A stretch of 64,000 nt of DNA from Capsicum annuum (Eukaryota > Streptophyta > Magnoliopsida > Solanales > Solanaceae), in the NCBI RefSeq assembly GCF_002878395.1, contig NC_061121.1:10640398-10704397 (forward strand), given 5' to 3'. Numbering within the stretch: the first letter of the stretch is position 1; each line of letters begins with the position of its first letter. The notes below the pieces were generated by a model. The model did no database searches. It saw only the letters and a program-made list of their open reading frames with translations, and was not told the origin of the DNA. A program made the position numbers and the translations under genes. Below are positions 34,382 through 46,668 of the stretch, piece after piece.

Positions 34382-34925
34382 CTCTCTTCGCGTCAAATAG
34401 AATGACATACTCTCCTTTTTTAGTCTCTTTAAAAAAGAAGGCATAATACATAAACATGTCATTTAACTTGATCTTAGATCACATCGATGACCTTCAACTT
34501 TGGATGTACACTTAAACTTGTATAAAGTCGAACAAGTAGACACATATGTCCTATATGACGTTTTACATGGCCAATGCTTGTCCTACATGGCGTCCTACGT
34601 GTATTATGCCACGTAGGTCGTGTGTATCTAATTATTTAACTTTATACAAGTTTAAGTGTCCACTTGTATACACTCAAAATTGTAGGTCATAGATGTAATT
34701 TTAGTGCAAGTTAAAAGGGCATGCTTATGTATTATGTTACTCTTTCCTTTTTTGGCAACACTTTAATTTTAATCTTCTATGTGGCATGTCTAAGACATAA
34801 AATTAAAGAATATTCTTGTACATTTTAGGTAACTTTAATTTAAGACCACGATATTCAAATGTTTCTTCAATTTCTTAAATTCTATGTTAAGTTAAAACAA
34901 ATCATTCTTTTCGAAATAGAGAGAG
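34382..34925. mobile_element. Stowaway-like MITE with a foldback MITE inside it
   Basis: Outer ends CTCTCTTCGCGTC and the inverted CGAAATAGAGAGAG have TA flanks. Inside, 34442-34736 is a separate foldback element with ends CATAATACATAAACATG and CATGCTTATGTATTATG and an inner palindrome (TAAACTTGTATAAAGT / ACTTTATACAAGTTTA). Confidence 0.75.
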
Positions 34926-34938
34926 TATGTAAAATGAT

Positions 34939-35134
34939 GCACTCTCACCGTTTTAAAAAAAATATACTTTTGAAACTTGTGGTCTAAACTAACTCTCGAA
35001 TATTTCTGTGGTATTTCATTAAGGGTAAAAGAAAAATTTTAAATTAAACTTTTTTCTAATTATGGTAAGGTGAGAATATTTTTTGGAACGAACTAAAAAG
35101 GAAAGCATGCCGTGTGAAATGGGACGAAGGGTGT
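34939..35134. mobile_element. Degenerate Stowaway-like element
   Basis: CTCTCACCGTTTTAAAA at the left and GAAATGGGACGAAGGGTG at the right resemble diverged Stowaway ends. It lies directly upstream of the first visible HISN4 exon. Confidence 0.5.
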
Positions 35135-35450
35135 ATTAATTTGATGATAAGTAACTTAAGAGATTGAAATGTTTTTTGTTATGATTATTTTGCAGTGGTA
35201 ACTCTACGTGATTATTGTGGTGGCAATGTGAGAAGTCTAAGGAATGCAATTAAATATCTTGGTTTTGATATCAAAGATGTATGCTTCACCTTCAATTAAT
35301 TTTCATTTTTTCTGCTTTTGTGAATTTTATTACAAGAGCATGATCATTTCTTGATTTGTGCGTGTCATGCGCAAGTGCAGGGCCATGTTAATATTCTTCT
35401 GTATGGTTCCAGTTTTGTTGGATGTCCCTCAAGGGAGTACTATTATAAGA

Positions 35451-36442
35451 TGTTGGAGTAATAATATATCATAAATTACAATAATCATTACAGTTGAAAA
35501 TATACAAAAAAAAATGAAGAAAATAAGATTATCTTCTTTTTGGTTGAGGCGTGGATATCTCGCTTTCTTTAAGGAGATTTAAGTCCACAGCGGTATAATC
35601 TACACCGATCCAGCAGTATATTTCTTGACTTGTCCCTCCAGGATACAACAGTTCATATACGATGTATAACTCAAGCAACTCCGGATTAGTTGAAGAGTCT
35701 AAAACTCCATCATAAGAACACCGCACCACCATAAGAAAACCTTCATTCAACATATAAAACTCTTTTTCATGTAGTGAATATAGTTGTAGATTTAGAATAT
35801 TTTCTTTGTCTCAACTCTCTTTCACTAATATAGTTACTCTCTTTGTATTATGGTAAATATTGTTAAAGACTTAGAATATTTTCAACTCTCTCTTTCACTA
35901 ATATAATTTTCACACTTCTCTCTTTCTCTTTTGTCTCACAATATACAACTACTCTATCTTTTATTTGTTACATCAACACAGGGAAGAAAACATCATTTAT
36001 ATAGGTGTAGTATTCTTCCATCTAGTAAATGAGGGAGTAGTGGATATTTAGTGAGGTAGATGAAAACTTTGAGGTTACATATGTTACATGAGTTGTAAGA
36101 CATAAAGGGATAAATAATGGGTTATAGGTTATAGTGAGGGGAAAAAAAAATTTATATGTTGAAGGAAAGTGTTCTTATGGTGGAACTTTGGACTCTTCAA
36201 ATAATTCGTAGTTGCTTGAGTTGTACATCGTAGATGGGCCGTTGTATCCTGGAGGGGATAAGTTAAGAGATATACTGCTGGATTAGTGTAGATTATGTCG
36301 CAGTAGGCTTGAATCTCCTTAAAAGAAAGCGAGATATCCGCGCCTCAGCCAAGAAGAAAATGATCTTATTTTCTTCATTTTTTGTTCACTTTATATTTTC
36401 AACTGTAATGATTATTGTAATTTATAGTATATTACACCAACA
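35451..36442. mobile_element. Foldback element with ~300-bp inverted arms
   Basis: The left arm (35451-35760) and right arm (36145-36442) are inverted copies: TGTTGGAGTAAT...CATAAATTACAATAATCAT at the left, ATGATTATTGTAATTTAT...ATTACACCAACA at the right. The spacer is about 385 bp. The left arm carries a 74-codon minus-strand frame (35753-35529) with SYDGVLDSSTNPELLELY, LYPGGTSQEIYCWIGVDY and LLKESEISTPQPKRR. The right arm has a decayed version of the same frame. The protein is not recognised. The flanks ATAAGA and CAAGAA give at best a partial duplication. It lies in intron 1 of the HISN4 pseudogene. Confidence 0.75.
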
Positions 36443-36720
36443 CAAGAACATGCATCGTGAGTTGTTTCGTTTACGCTCTTTGCGTTCCTTAAACGTTTTC
36501 AATGTCTTTCCAGGTCCAAACACCAGAGGACATTTTGAAAGCAAAACGACTCGTTTTCCCTGGAGTTCATGGTGTTGGTGCTAAACAAGAAGGGGTATGG
36601 TTCTCATCACATAATGAATGGGTACGGAATGGTTTATTTGTTTAGTACTTCCCATTGTAAAATACTTTGTCGAGATAAGCATCCAGTACCTTCTCGACCT
36701 ATGGTCAAAGTTGCTAGGAC

Positions 36721-36934
36721 ACACTCCAACTTCACAGAGGTCCTGTTACCCCCTGAAGGCCTGATCGAACTCAATTTTAGCGCATTTTTGGCATCCTTTT
36801 GTGATGACGTGACACCTTTATTACATATAAATAGGGCCCACATTAAAAGTGTCACGTCTGCTAAATAGGTTGACGAGAGGTGCCACATCAGCACAAAAGG
36901 GTAATAAAATGCGCTAAAATTGAAGTTAGAGTGT
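36721..36934. mobile_element. Foldback MITE
   Basis: ACACTCCAACTTC...TCAATTTTAGCGCATTTT at the left and AAAATGCGCTAAAATTGAAGTTAGAGTGT at the right are inverted repeats with a shorter palindrome inside (GTGACACCTTTA / TTAAAAGTGTCAC). Non-coding. In HISN4 pseudogene intron 2. Confidence 0.75.
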
Positions 36935-38379
36935 ATTGTCGCAAATTTGTTCATAGTTCAGCTAGATGCTTCACTCTAATTTTACTCATCTGAGAAGTTC
37001 ATAACGCAAGTATGGTTCAGGTCTCGGCCGGGATAATACAACCACTTTCTCCCTATCCATGTAAAAGATAAGCCATGTATTTGTTTGATATTGATCGACA
37101 TGCATTTACTACTCATTGCAAGGCTTCTTCCGCATAAACGTACTAATAAAGATGCACAAACAAAATATGTGGAGGAGCCGTTAAAATTTACGTTGTACTA
37201 ATTTATTTTGGTTAAAGCTTTTGCTAAGGTAAGAACATGTCGATAGAAAGTTTGATCGTCTCTAATTTAGTCTTCATGTTTTATTTTCTCGCTCCATATA
37301 TAATAAGTAAATTTTTCTTTGCTTCGCTGAAAAGTATGGGGGAAATGGTTCTGCAGAATGGCTGAAGCGCTTTATACCTACATTGAGCAAGATCGACCAT
37401 TCCTAGTCGTTTGTCTTGGACTGCAGCTACTCTTTGAGTCAAGTGAAGAAAATGGACCAGGTCACAAACTAACTTTGTACGTACGTTAAGTTTACTTATG
37501 TCGTTAGACATTTCATATTAACTGAGTTCTAGTGAAGTCGCTTTTGCAAAAGGATCCTCTAGCAGCGAGAGTGCGAGATGCTTAACTTATGGACTATGAG
37601 ATTGATGTACGCTGCAATAACAAACAGGATCATTTCAGTATTTAAAATGGTTGTATATATATTTTGGAATAATTTATCATGGATGAGAATTCGAGGCTTG
37701 CAGTTCTAGCTATAAGAATTATCTACCAAGGAAATGAAGTTGGGCCGTTCACCATCTTTTACGTTGTTACCTTATTGACTCCTTTGGTTTCACTTTCCCA
37801 GTTGCAAGTATATTTGGATGTCAATTTCCATTGCATAATCCATCTTCCAAATTTAAGTGATCATTACTCTCCAGGGATATATATTTGTTTGTTTTCCCAC
37901 AATTTCATACATCGTTTAACGTATAGCTTTTTCATCCGAAAACTGACTTTCCAACATGTTTTTCAGTAAAGGGTCTTGGTTTGATTCCTGGAGTAGTTCG
38001 ACCTTTTGACTCTTCTAAAGGGATCAGAGTACCTCATACTGGCTGGAATGCACTTGGAATAGCAAAAGATACTCAAATTTTGGATGATATTGGAAAGTCT
38101 CATGTCTATTTCGTACATTCTTATCGGGCAATGCCGGTACTACTTCTCATTGAGTAAATATATATCAATGGTGACTCCATTCTCTTTCTTGTCATTTTTA
38201 TGTTTATTTAGTAACTTGGCAAAAAACTTTTTCAAACATTTCTCCAAATTTAGTCAGATGAAAATAGAGAGTGGATATCATCGACCTGCAAGTATGGTGA
38301 CGACAATTTCATAGCATCCATTCAGAGGGGAAACGTCCATGCAGTTCAGTTTCATCCTGAGAAGAGTGGCGGTATGGTG

Positions 38380-41300
38380 TGTTGGGAAAAATGGATTATT
38401 TTTTCCGCCCCTTTCGGACCGCTTTCAAGCAGAACATAACAGAGAAATTAAAGAGAATAACAACACAAAGATTTAACGTGAAAAACTCCCCAATTGGAGA
38501 AAAATCACGGGTCTCCCAGAAAAATATTCACTATATAAAAATTATTACACCATACAATACACAATATTTTTCTCGCACACCCTCACTTCCTAAAATATTA
38601 TTCTCAAAGAGATCTCAAGAGAATTATCTCTAAACCCCTTTAATAATAAACAATGAAAAGAATATTTTTTTGTGTGTTAAACAATGAAGGAGGTGGAGTT
38701 TATTTATAACTCAACCTCCTCCCAACCAAAGTAAATTTTCGATGTGGGATTTTCTTTCTTCAAAACAAACTTCAACAAATCTCCACCTTTTGAAGAGAAA
38801 AAAATGCAATCCGTTGGCCCTTTATAGTTGAACAGCTACACATAACAAAATCAGTTCTCCACCTGACTCTAAACTTGGCCAATCATATGTAACTGCAACT
38901 TCCACATTGTCTGCTACCGACAATCATAATTCTAAATTCAAGAATTATCATACCCCCACCATAAAGAGTACATCCACTCAGATTGAAAAACCAATCCAAA
39001 AATTTTCACTTGAAATCACTTCCTAATTTCAAGAATTTCATTTTCGGCACATGTCGAAAAAATTGCTAATAACTTATGGTGCAACTCTCTTGTTGATTTC
39101 TTGAGAGTTCATTAGCCATCGACATCATTTCCACCACACACCTTGCATCACCTATCAACCAATGCCCATGTGCAAACTTGTGGACCAACTACCAATTAAA
39201 CATCCTCTTTCATGACAATTCTAAAGGTAACATTCATGCCATGAGGATTTTCATCTTTCTTACAAAGAAATATCATCCCACTGTTCTAGGGAGACAACAT
39301 TGGCAGCATTTTCTTTGGAGCTTCCAGCCGAACTAGCCCCATTATTTGGACAATTATTTTTAACATGTCCCGATTATTTACAATTTCAGCAGATGATCTT
39401 CTTCTTAGAGCTTTGCTTCCATTTTCCTTTAACAACAAGAGCTGAATCTTCTAGAGATTTTTCATCTCCATTCTTTAATCTTTTTTCTTCAGAAATCAAT
39501 TTACTTGTCACTTCTGAGAAAATCACAGTTTCCTTTCCATACATTAAAATGGGTTGCATGTACTCGTAGGAAGATGAAATAGACTAGATGAGTCGAAGTG
39601 TCTTGTCTTCATCATCACTTTTCACTCCAATAGATTCCAATTCAGAAACAATCCCATTCAAGACACTCAGATGATCAAAAATAGTTGTACCTTCAGCCAT
39701 TTGCTATTTATGAAATTGCTCCTTCAAATATAACTTATTTGAAATACTTTTGATTTGGTACAATTCTTCAAGTTTCTCCCACAATTCTTTTGTTGTAGAC
39801 AATCCAATCATATTAGCAAGAATATTTTTAGCTAAACACAAGCGAATTTGACTTGCCGCTTTCATGTCTAGCCCTTTCCATTCTTCATCACTAATTTTGA
39901 ATTTTTCTGAGTCTTTACTGCTTTCAGATTTTTCTGAATCCTTATCACCTTTTCCGCTAGTTAGTCTCTCTTTCAATAACTTGTGTAATCCAGATTGCTC
40001 TCTTTCAATGCCTTGTATAATCCAGATTGGATTAACACATCCTTGACTTGCACTTGCCACAAGCCAAAATTAATTCTCCCATCAAATTTCTCAATCTCAA
40101 ATTTTGTCCCCATCTTGTTTATCAGTACTAATAAATGGACAATAATAATGTAAAGTACCCACTAAATTACTAATAAATGGACAATAATAATATAAAGTAC
40201 CCACTAAATTAGTTCCCATGAAAGAGAGGTGGATCACAAGGGATACACTTAAGTACCAAGTCTTTCCTTAGCCAGAATCTCTTTAGATTGTACTTATTCC
40301 CACTATTACTAAATATACAAGTACCCCAAAGTAACTCCATCAGAATAGCAAACTCCACCAGAATCAGAATCCACCGGGACGAAACTTCTGCTTGAGATTG
40401 TACTTATTCCCACTATTACTATTACCAAATATACAAGTACCCCAAAGTAACTCCATTAGAATAGCAAACTCCACCAGAATCAGACTCCACTTGCTACTCC
40501 ACTGGGACGAAACTTCTGCTTGAGAACAATAATTCTAATTCAAAATTTTAAACTCCACCAGAATCAGACTTCACTTGCTACTCCACCGGGACGAAACTTC
40601 TGCTTGAGAACAATAATTCTAATTCTGCTTGAGAACAATAATTCTAATTCAAATTTTTTTTCTGACGTGGAACACCAGACAAAGCTGCAACCACAGAGCA
40701 TACTAAAATTTGAAAAGAATTATTCCACACCAAAGGCTCTGATACTACTTGTTGGGAAAAATGGACTATTTTTCCCGCCCCTTCTTTTAAACTCCACCAG
40801 AATCAGACTCCACTTGCTACTCCACCGGGACGAAACTTCTGCTTGAGAACAATAATTCTAATTCTACTTGATAATTCTAATTCAAAATTTTTTTCTGATG
40901 TGGAAGACCAGACAAAGCTACAACCACAGAGCATACTAAAATTTGAAAAGAATTATTCCACACTGAAGGCTCTGATACTACTTGTTGGAAAAATGGACTA
41001 TTTTTCCCGCCCCTTCTGGACCGCTTTCAAGTAGAAAATAACAGAGAAATTAAAGAGAATAACAACACAAAGATTTAACGTGGAAAACTCTTCTGGACCG
41101 CTTCAAGTAGAAAATAACAGAGAAATTAAAGAGAATAACAACACATAACAGAGAAATTAAAGAGAATAACAACACAAAGATTTAACGTGGAAAACTCCCC
41201 AATCAAAAAAAAACCACGGGTCTCTCAGAAAAATATTCACTTTATGAAAATTATTACACCATACAATACACAATATTTTTCTCACACACCCTCACTTCCT

Positions 41301-41491
41301 AAAATACTATTCTCAAAGAGACCTCCAAGAGAATTATCTCTAAACCTCTTTAATAGTAAACTAGGAAAAGAATATTTTTGTGAGTGTGTTAAACAATGAA
41401 GGAGGTGGAGTTTATTTATAACTCTCAACCTCCTCCCAATCAAAGTAGATTTTCGATGTGGGATTTTCTTTCTTCAAAACAAACTTCAACA
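38380..41491 (-). mobile_element. Non-autonomous Ty1/copia element carrying only a damaged gag
   Basis: LTRs at 38380-38777 and 40983-41491 (TGTTGG...CTTCAACA). Next to the right LTR is AAGGCTCTGATACTACTTG, the complement of a tRNA-Met(i) primer-binding site with one change, so it is read on the minus strand. Gag is at 40060-39704 (KAASQIRLCLAKNILANMI, TTKELWEKLEELYQIKS) and continues past a stop to a zinc-knuckle remnant (NCK, SGHVKNNC) with stops at about 39330-39410. No protease, integrase or reverse transcriptase. The leader and LTR edge are duplicated in tandem (about 40545-40780 and 40787-40983, with a partial LTR at 40752), and the right LTR has internal repeats. It inserted only 8 bp past the donor of the HISN4 exon ending at 38371. 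Confidence 0.85.
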
Positions 41492-41639
41492 TAGTAACTT
41501 TCTCTCAAACGATTTGAAGCATGAAAGAAACGAAACAACTATGGCAAATACCGTTTTAACTTTTCATTCCCTGTCTACCCTTTTCTTTCCTGTATTTTGA
41601 TTATGATTATTTTTTAGTATTCTATTTTATGCATCATAG

Positions 41640-41935
41640 CAATAAGGATTTGAGAATCTGTATGTTTATATCAAATAAGAGTCTAGCTGTTGGAATAATG
41701 GTATTTGACTATTCGTTGCTATTGGAGCCCTTGTTGTTAGTAAAATTGGTGAATTAAACGAAGGTATGGAAAGAGGAGGATTCAAACCCTCGGTAAACAA
41801 AAGCCTATGTAGTTGTTCCAATGCTATGCCTTGAACCACTCGGCCATCTCTCCTACATAATGATTTTGACCCCAGAACATAGGGAGTCAGTCATAATCCA
41901 TATCTTTCATGACTGGACAAATTAATTAGTTTAAG
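41640..41935 (-). other. Plastid DNA insert (NUPT) around trnS-GGA
   Basis: Contains a chloroplast-type tRNA-Ser and neighbouring sequence (TACATAATGATTTTGACCCC, CTTTCATGACTGGAC) that looks like the plastid trnS flank. The left and right limits are estimates. It has collected several substitutions. Confidence 0.65.
41767..41853 (-). pseudogene. trnS-GGA: Plastid-derived tRNA-Ser(GGA), decayed
   Basis: GGAGAGATGGCCGAGTGGTT at the 5' end, anticodon loop TTGGAAC (anticodon GGA), a long variable arm CTTTTGTTTACC and the T-arm GAGGGTTTGAATCC. The anticodon stem TAGCA/AACTA has two mismatches where the plastid gene pairs, and the T loop has TTTGAATC in place of TTCGAATC, so it is probably not functional. 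Confidence 0.85.
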
Positions 41936-42800
41936 AGTGGGTAATGGAAGGAAACTTCTTTTCTGGTGCGATAATTGGCTCAGGCATGGACCTCTAAAGG
42001 AACTTTTCCCTGAATTCTTTAGCATGGCCACTATGCCAGACATTAATCTGGAATCAGCAAAAGGCGTACACAGATGGAATATTACTTCTTGAAGGCGTAC
42101 ACAGTTGTTGAAATTTTCAAGATCTTGGAATCATTCCAAGGGTTCAAAGATACTGAAGATTCACTTATATGGAAGTCCACCAGTAAAGGAACTTATACCG
42201 CAAGCTCAGCTTATAACATACATTCTGATTACGCGCAGTCGTCAGTCAACTAATCGATGGCTACGGAGATCCATTTGGAGGATGAAAACTCATTTTAAGG
42301 TGGTATGCTTTTCTTGGCTCGTAGCAAGAAATGCTTTCTAGATGCTTTTTGTGTGGAGCTACTGGGAAAATAACAATAACTTGTTCATTCATTGTCATCG
42401 TACTGAGCAATTATGGAAACTTTTCTTTAATAGGGTAGGAATTAGATGGTCAATGCCAGCAACAAGTGTTGATTTACTGAAATGTTGGAATCAGAATGAT
42501 GGGGCAGAAAAATTGGTGGAAACTTGTCCCCGCTTGCATTTGATCGACTATTTGGAAGGAAAGGAACTATAGAGCTTTTGAAGACGAATACAATAGTGTG
42601 GAGAAAATCAAGATGAATTGTATATTTTTGTTTTATTTTTGGTATGAAGAAAGCTATGCTGAGGAGGTTGAATCACTAGCTGATATGATAGGATCCTTGT
42701 GAAGCAGCAGCCTAAGCTTGGTTGGTTTTTCCGTAAAGTCTTTTCGCACTGTTATGGCGCAACTTTAATATCTATATATATACATATAACCATTACTGGT
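41936..42800 (+). mobile_element. L1-type LINE, 3' fragment
   Basis: Broken frames give VGNGRKLLFWCDNWL and PLKELFPEFFSM, then KVVCFSWLVARNAF, SRCFLCGATGK and RTEQLWKLFFNRVGI, then IWKERNYRAFED, NCIFLFYFWYEE and EEVESLADMIGSL, the usual end of plant L1 ORF2 (zf-RVT region). Frameshifts near 42330 and 42520 and several stops. In a HISN4 pseudogene intron. Confidence 0.8.
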
Positions 42801-43912
42801 TTCAAAAGAAATGTTTGATCAATTAAAATTATGTTTTAGCTGATGAATGTAAGAGGCATGGAAGTGATCATAATGTAAGTACGACCCGCCAATCATCATC
42901 GGAGAATTTGTCAAGGAAACAACCAAATATCTTAAATCATTAATAATATCAAAAGCTCCTTTTAACCTTTTGCATGTCATTCATAGATACTTGAATTTGT
43001 TTTCTCATATTTAAAGGACACAAAAATAGCCCTCTTTAATTTTTGACGACCTTTATGGTTAAACACAATGTTGAACTTGTAAATTAAGCGAGAGAGAAAT
43101 GTTTCCAGATGTTGGCCTTTCTGTGCTGAGGAGGTTCTTGAATCCAAAATCTGGGAGAACACAGGTATTGATGCTGCTTATTACTTAATGCTTTACTTCT
43201 CGAGTTAACTGTTCAAAGCATCTGACACACGAAAGCTTTACGCAAGACAGAAGCTAGTCCAAAGGAATGCCTCTAAACTTGCAAAACGGGTAGGTCACAT
43301 TCGTCTTATTAGTATTTTATTCTCAGAATTTTTGATTTAGCTGTAATGCTGATGTTACTGAATTTTGCGACTACTTAGGTTAGTGGATGTCTTGATGTGA
43401 GGACAAATGATAAAGGTGATCTGGTTGTAACCAAAGGAGACCAATACGATGTTAGAGAGCGTACAAATGCAAATGAGGTAACTGAGCATTAATTAGTCAT
43501 TGCTTAACCATCAGCTCCTCCTCAGCTCTGTTAATTCAAATGAATCTTTTAAGCTGTTCAACGTTGGAGTTGGTTAGCAGATAGTTGAAAGCGGACACTA
43601 TAAATCACAAACATTAGATAAAAATGACGGCCAACAAAACTTATTTTGGAAAGGAGATTGTCAAGAGATGTAAAAAGGATTTCGAGGAAAAAAAAGTCTT
43701 GTTATTCTTCTTTGTCAAAAAATAAAGTGATGCTATTCTTCCACTGTTTATGGCTTCGCTACTTGATTTTTTTAAAAATACGATAAAGGTTTCTTTAAAG
43801 GAAGTACCAAGGAGGTATCGGAAAACTTAATAGCTACTGCATAGCTGTATCAGTTACATTCCCAAAACACCTATAAATTCCGTAAGCTGATCTAATTTAT
43901 CTGCTATATCTC

Positions 43913-44027
43913 CAACAACAACTTACCCAGTGTAATCCCACCGGTGGGGTCTGGAGAGGGTAGAGTGTATGCAGACCTTACCCCTACCTCATATAGTTAT
44001 AGAGGTTGTTTCCGAATAAGTCTCCCT
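43913..44027 (-). repeat. Au/SolS-type SINE
   Basis: Tail CAACAACAACTTACCC, TGTATGCAGACCTTACCCCT in the middle, and GTTTCCGAATAAGTC as head, minus strand. It abuts an L1 fragment. Confidence 0.85.
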
Positions 44028-44260
44028 TACACCATATGGTCCAAAAGATGCGAAGAAGTATAGTCTTCCAGATTCTCTTCAGATCTTTCCTGAATTTCCA
44101 AGATTGCCAACATATCAGTAGATCTTTCACATTCCTTGGCATCACCAAATGCGCTCTACCCATATTTGCTGTAGATGGCTGCAATGCAGAAAGAGATGTT
44201 CTACAGATTCTTGAGACTTCTCGCAGAAAAAAGCATCTGCTGCATCGTCTTGGTTAATAG
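44028..44260 (-). mobile_element. L1-type LINE C-terminal fragment
   Basis: The minus-strand frame contains MGRAHLVMPRNVKDLLICW and IWKTILLRIFWTIW, matching the W-rich region after the zinc finger of plant L1 ORF2. A FFCEKSQE-like remnant lies upstream. Short and broken. Confidence 0.6.
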
Positions 44261-46624
44261 TTTTTGCTCAGTAATCTAACTATGTACTATAGCTATTTGA
44301 AATATTCTGGTTCTTTGACATCTGGAATTTATGGCTCGTATGCTGAAGCCATGTGGATTTCTTACTTGATTCTAATTTCCAATATTTTTGCTCCTTCATT
44401 TGAAATGACTGGTCTTTCCTGAAGGTGAGAAACCTTGGCAAGCCCGTGGATCTTGCTCGACAGTATTACTTTAAATTACTGATTTGTTGTTCTCTGTGGT
44501 TTTAGTTTAGCTTTTTAAATAATACTGCTTTCCGAGAATTCCCCTTGGGCGATCAGCCAATGTTGCAGGTCTGTCCTGTACTCTCTTTTGGTAATCTGTA
44601 GTTCAATATTCTGAGTAATCGTTCCCAACCAAAAGGATGGTTAGTGATAGTTTGTTCTACTTGATTTGCCATTTAGGTATTGAGGTATGCATCAGGGAAT
44701 GTTTTTGTGCCGTTAACCGTTGGAGGTGGTATTAGAGACTTCACAGATGGAAACGGCAGGTTTATGGCTATTTGTTATGATATTCATCCATCACTAATCA
44801 ATTGCTTTGAGTCTTCCAAATTGGTGGCCTAAAACCGAGTTGAAAAATTGAATAATGTTCATTTGGGAAATATGCAAGATGATCAGACTTCACTAGTTGA
44901 TATCTAGACTTGCTTCGCAGAGATACTACTCTAGTTTGGAAGTTGCTTCAGAATATTTTCGTTCTGGAGCTGCGGAAGAATACTTAAAATCTGGAGTATG
45001 TGCTAGTCATCTATATGAAAATGGATCTGTTTATTTTCAACAAAAAATGCTTCCCTATTTATAGTAACGTCAATCTGTTTTTTCGTTTTGCTTACTTTGA
45101 AGGTGAAAACTGGGAAGAGCAGTCTAGAACAGATCTCCCAAGTTTATGGAAATCAGGTTGATTCGAATTTAATGCTAGTTCGTTCAGATAGTGATGTCTC
45201 ATACTAATGATTAACACATTTATTGTGTCACTATCCTAGGTTGAATATCTTAGTTTCCATTTTTTTTCTTCTCTCTTCAGTCTTCACCGATGAAGAGTGA
45301 CTCAGAAATATAAGTGCTTTCCCTTGTCTTCTTGCTTTCATATATGAATAGCTTACTCGATTGGGAAAGTTGAGCAAAAAAATAATTGAATTTGGTTGCA
45401 TGTGTTGCGATATTGTAGGCAGTAGTTGTAAGCATTGATCCTCGACGGGTATACGTAAAGGACCTCAAGGCTGTGGAATTCAAGACTATGAAAGTGAGAA
45501 ACCCAGGTAATTGCATTCAGATATTCTCTTCCAACGTAATTTAGTAGTTTACTTGCATCCAGTGTTTCCTCATAGAAAAAGATATTTTTTTGCCCGAAAG
45601 ACTTAATCAAATAACATGTTTATATGTTTCGTGCTGTCTAAATATAAGGTTGTGTGTGAAGCTCTATCTATACCTTGTGGAGCTCTTTAACACCGCGTTT
45701 ATATTTCTTTAGAATGTCGCAATTACCTCATTCATGCACACCATCTTACCAGACTTGTGTCAATATTGAGGAAGTACAAAGACAACCTTTTGCTTCATGT
45801 CATCTCACATTGTCACTCAACCAAGAATCAAAGATAAAAAGGGAGCAAGAAGGGAGTATTAATTTGACTGAAAGTGTGTCTCCTGTTTTCAGGTTCAAAT
45901 GGAGAAGAATATGCATGGTATCAGTGCACGGTGGTTAGTGACTCTTTTATGTTATAAATTACAAACCGTTTTCTTTTAATCTCGTTCTTTCTTGGTGTCA
46001 CATGGAATATCAAGATTGTTATTGACTGTTGGAAATCTTTATTTTGACCTCTAAGTTCAATTTAATTCTATGTTTCAAGGTGAGCGGTGGGAGAGAAGGC
46101 CGTCCGTCCCATTGGAGCTTATGAGTTTGCGAAAGCTGTTGTAGAATTGGGAGCTGGGGAGATACTGCTGAACTGCATTGATTGTGATGGAGTCGTGGCT
46201 TTTTTAACTTCTTGTTAAGATAATTGATTGGTCATTCAACCTGTGTATCCTTTTTGGCTCTTCGCAACGATCCATTTCATGTATTATTGGGACATATACT
46301 GCCTAATTATTGTTTTTATGTCTTTTCAGGTCAAGGAAAGGGATTTGATATAGACCTTATTAAGTTGATTTCAGATGCTGTAAGCATTCCTGTGATTGCA
46401 AGCGGTGTAACTGGAGCTGTCGAACACTTCACAGAGGTCTTCCGAGAAACCAATGCTTCTGCTGCCCATGCTGCTCGAATTTCCGATAGAAAGGACGTGA
46501 GTTGACTATATATTCTGTGTGCCTCTGAGTTTATCAATGTTCAACATCATGGAGATCGATTAACAAAAGTTAGATGAGAAAAACACCTGAATCTTTGGAT
46601 AATCAATGGAAGGTGAATAACAAG

Positions 46625-46668
46625 AGTGAGATAGAGAGGCTGTTCCCGGTAGACTATGGGTCAAGACA
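46625..46668 (-). repeat. Au/SolS SINE head fragment
   Basis: GAGATAGAGAGGCTGTTCCC and GGTAGACTATGGGTCAAG match the SINE head on the minus strand. The rest is missing. Confidence 0.55.

Noticed and set aside
41767..41853. Working nuclear tRNA-Ser gene
   Set aside because: Plastid-type sequence with two anticodon-stem mismatches and plastid-like flanks. It is a transferred fragment.
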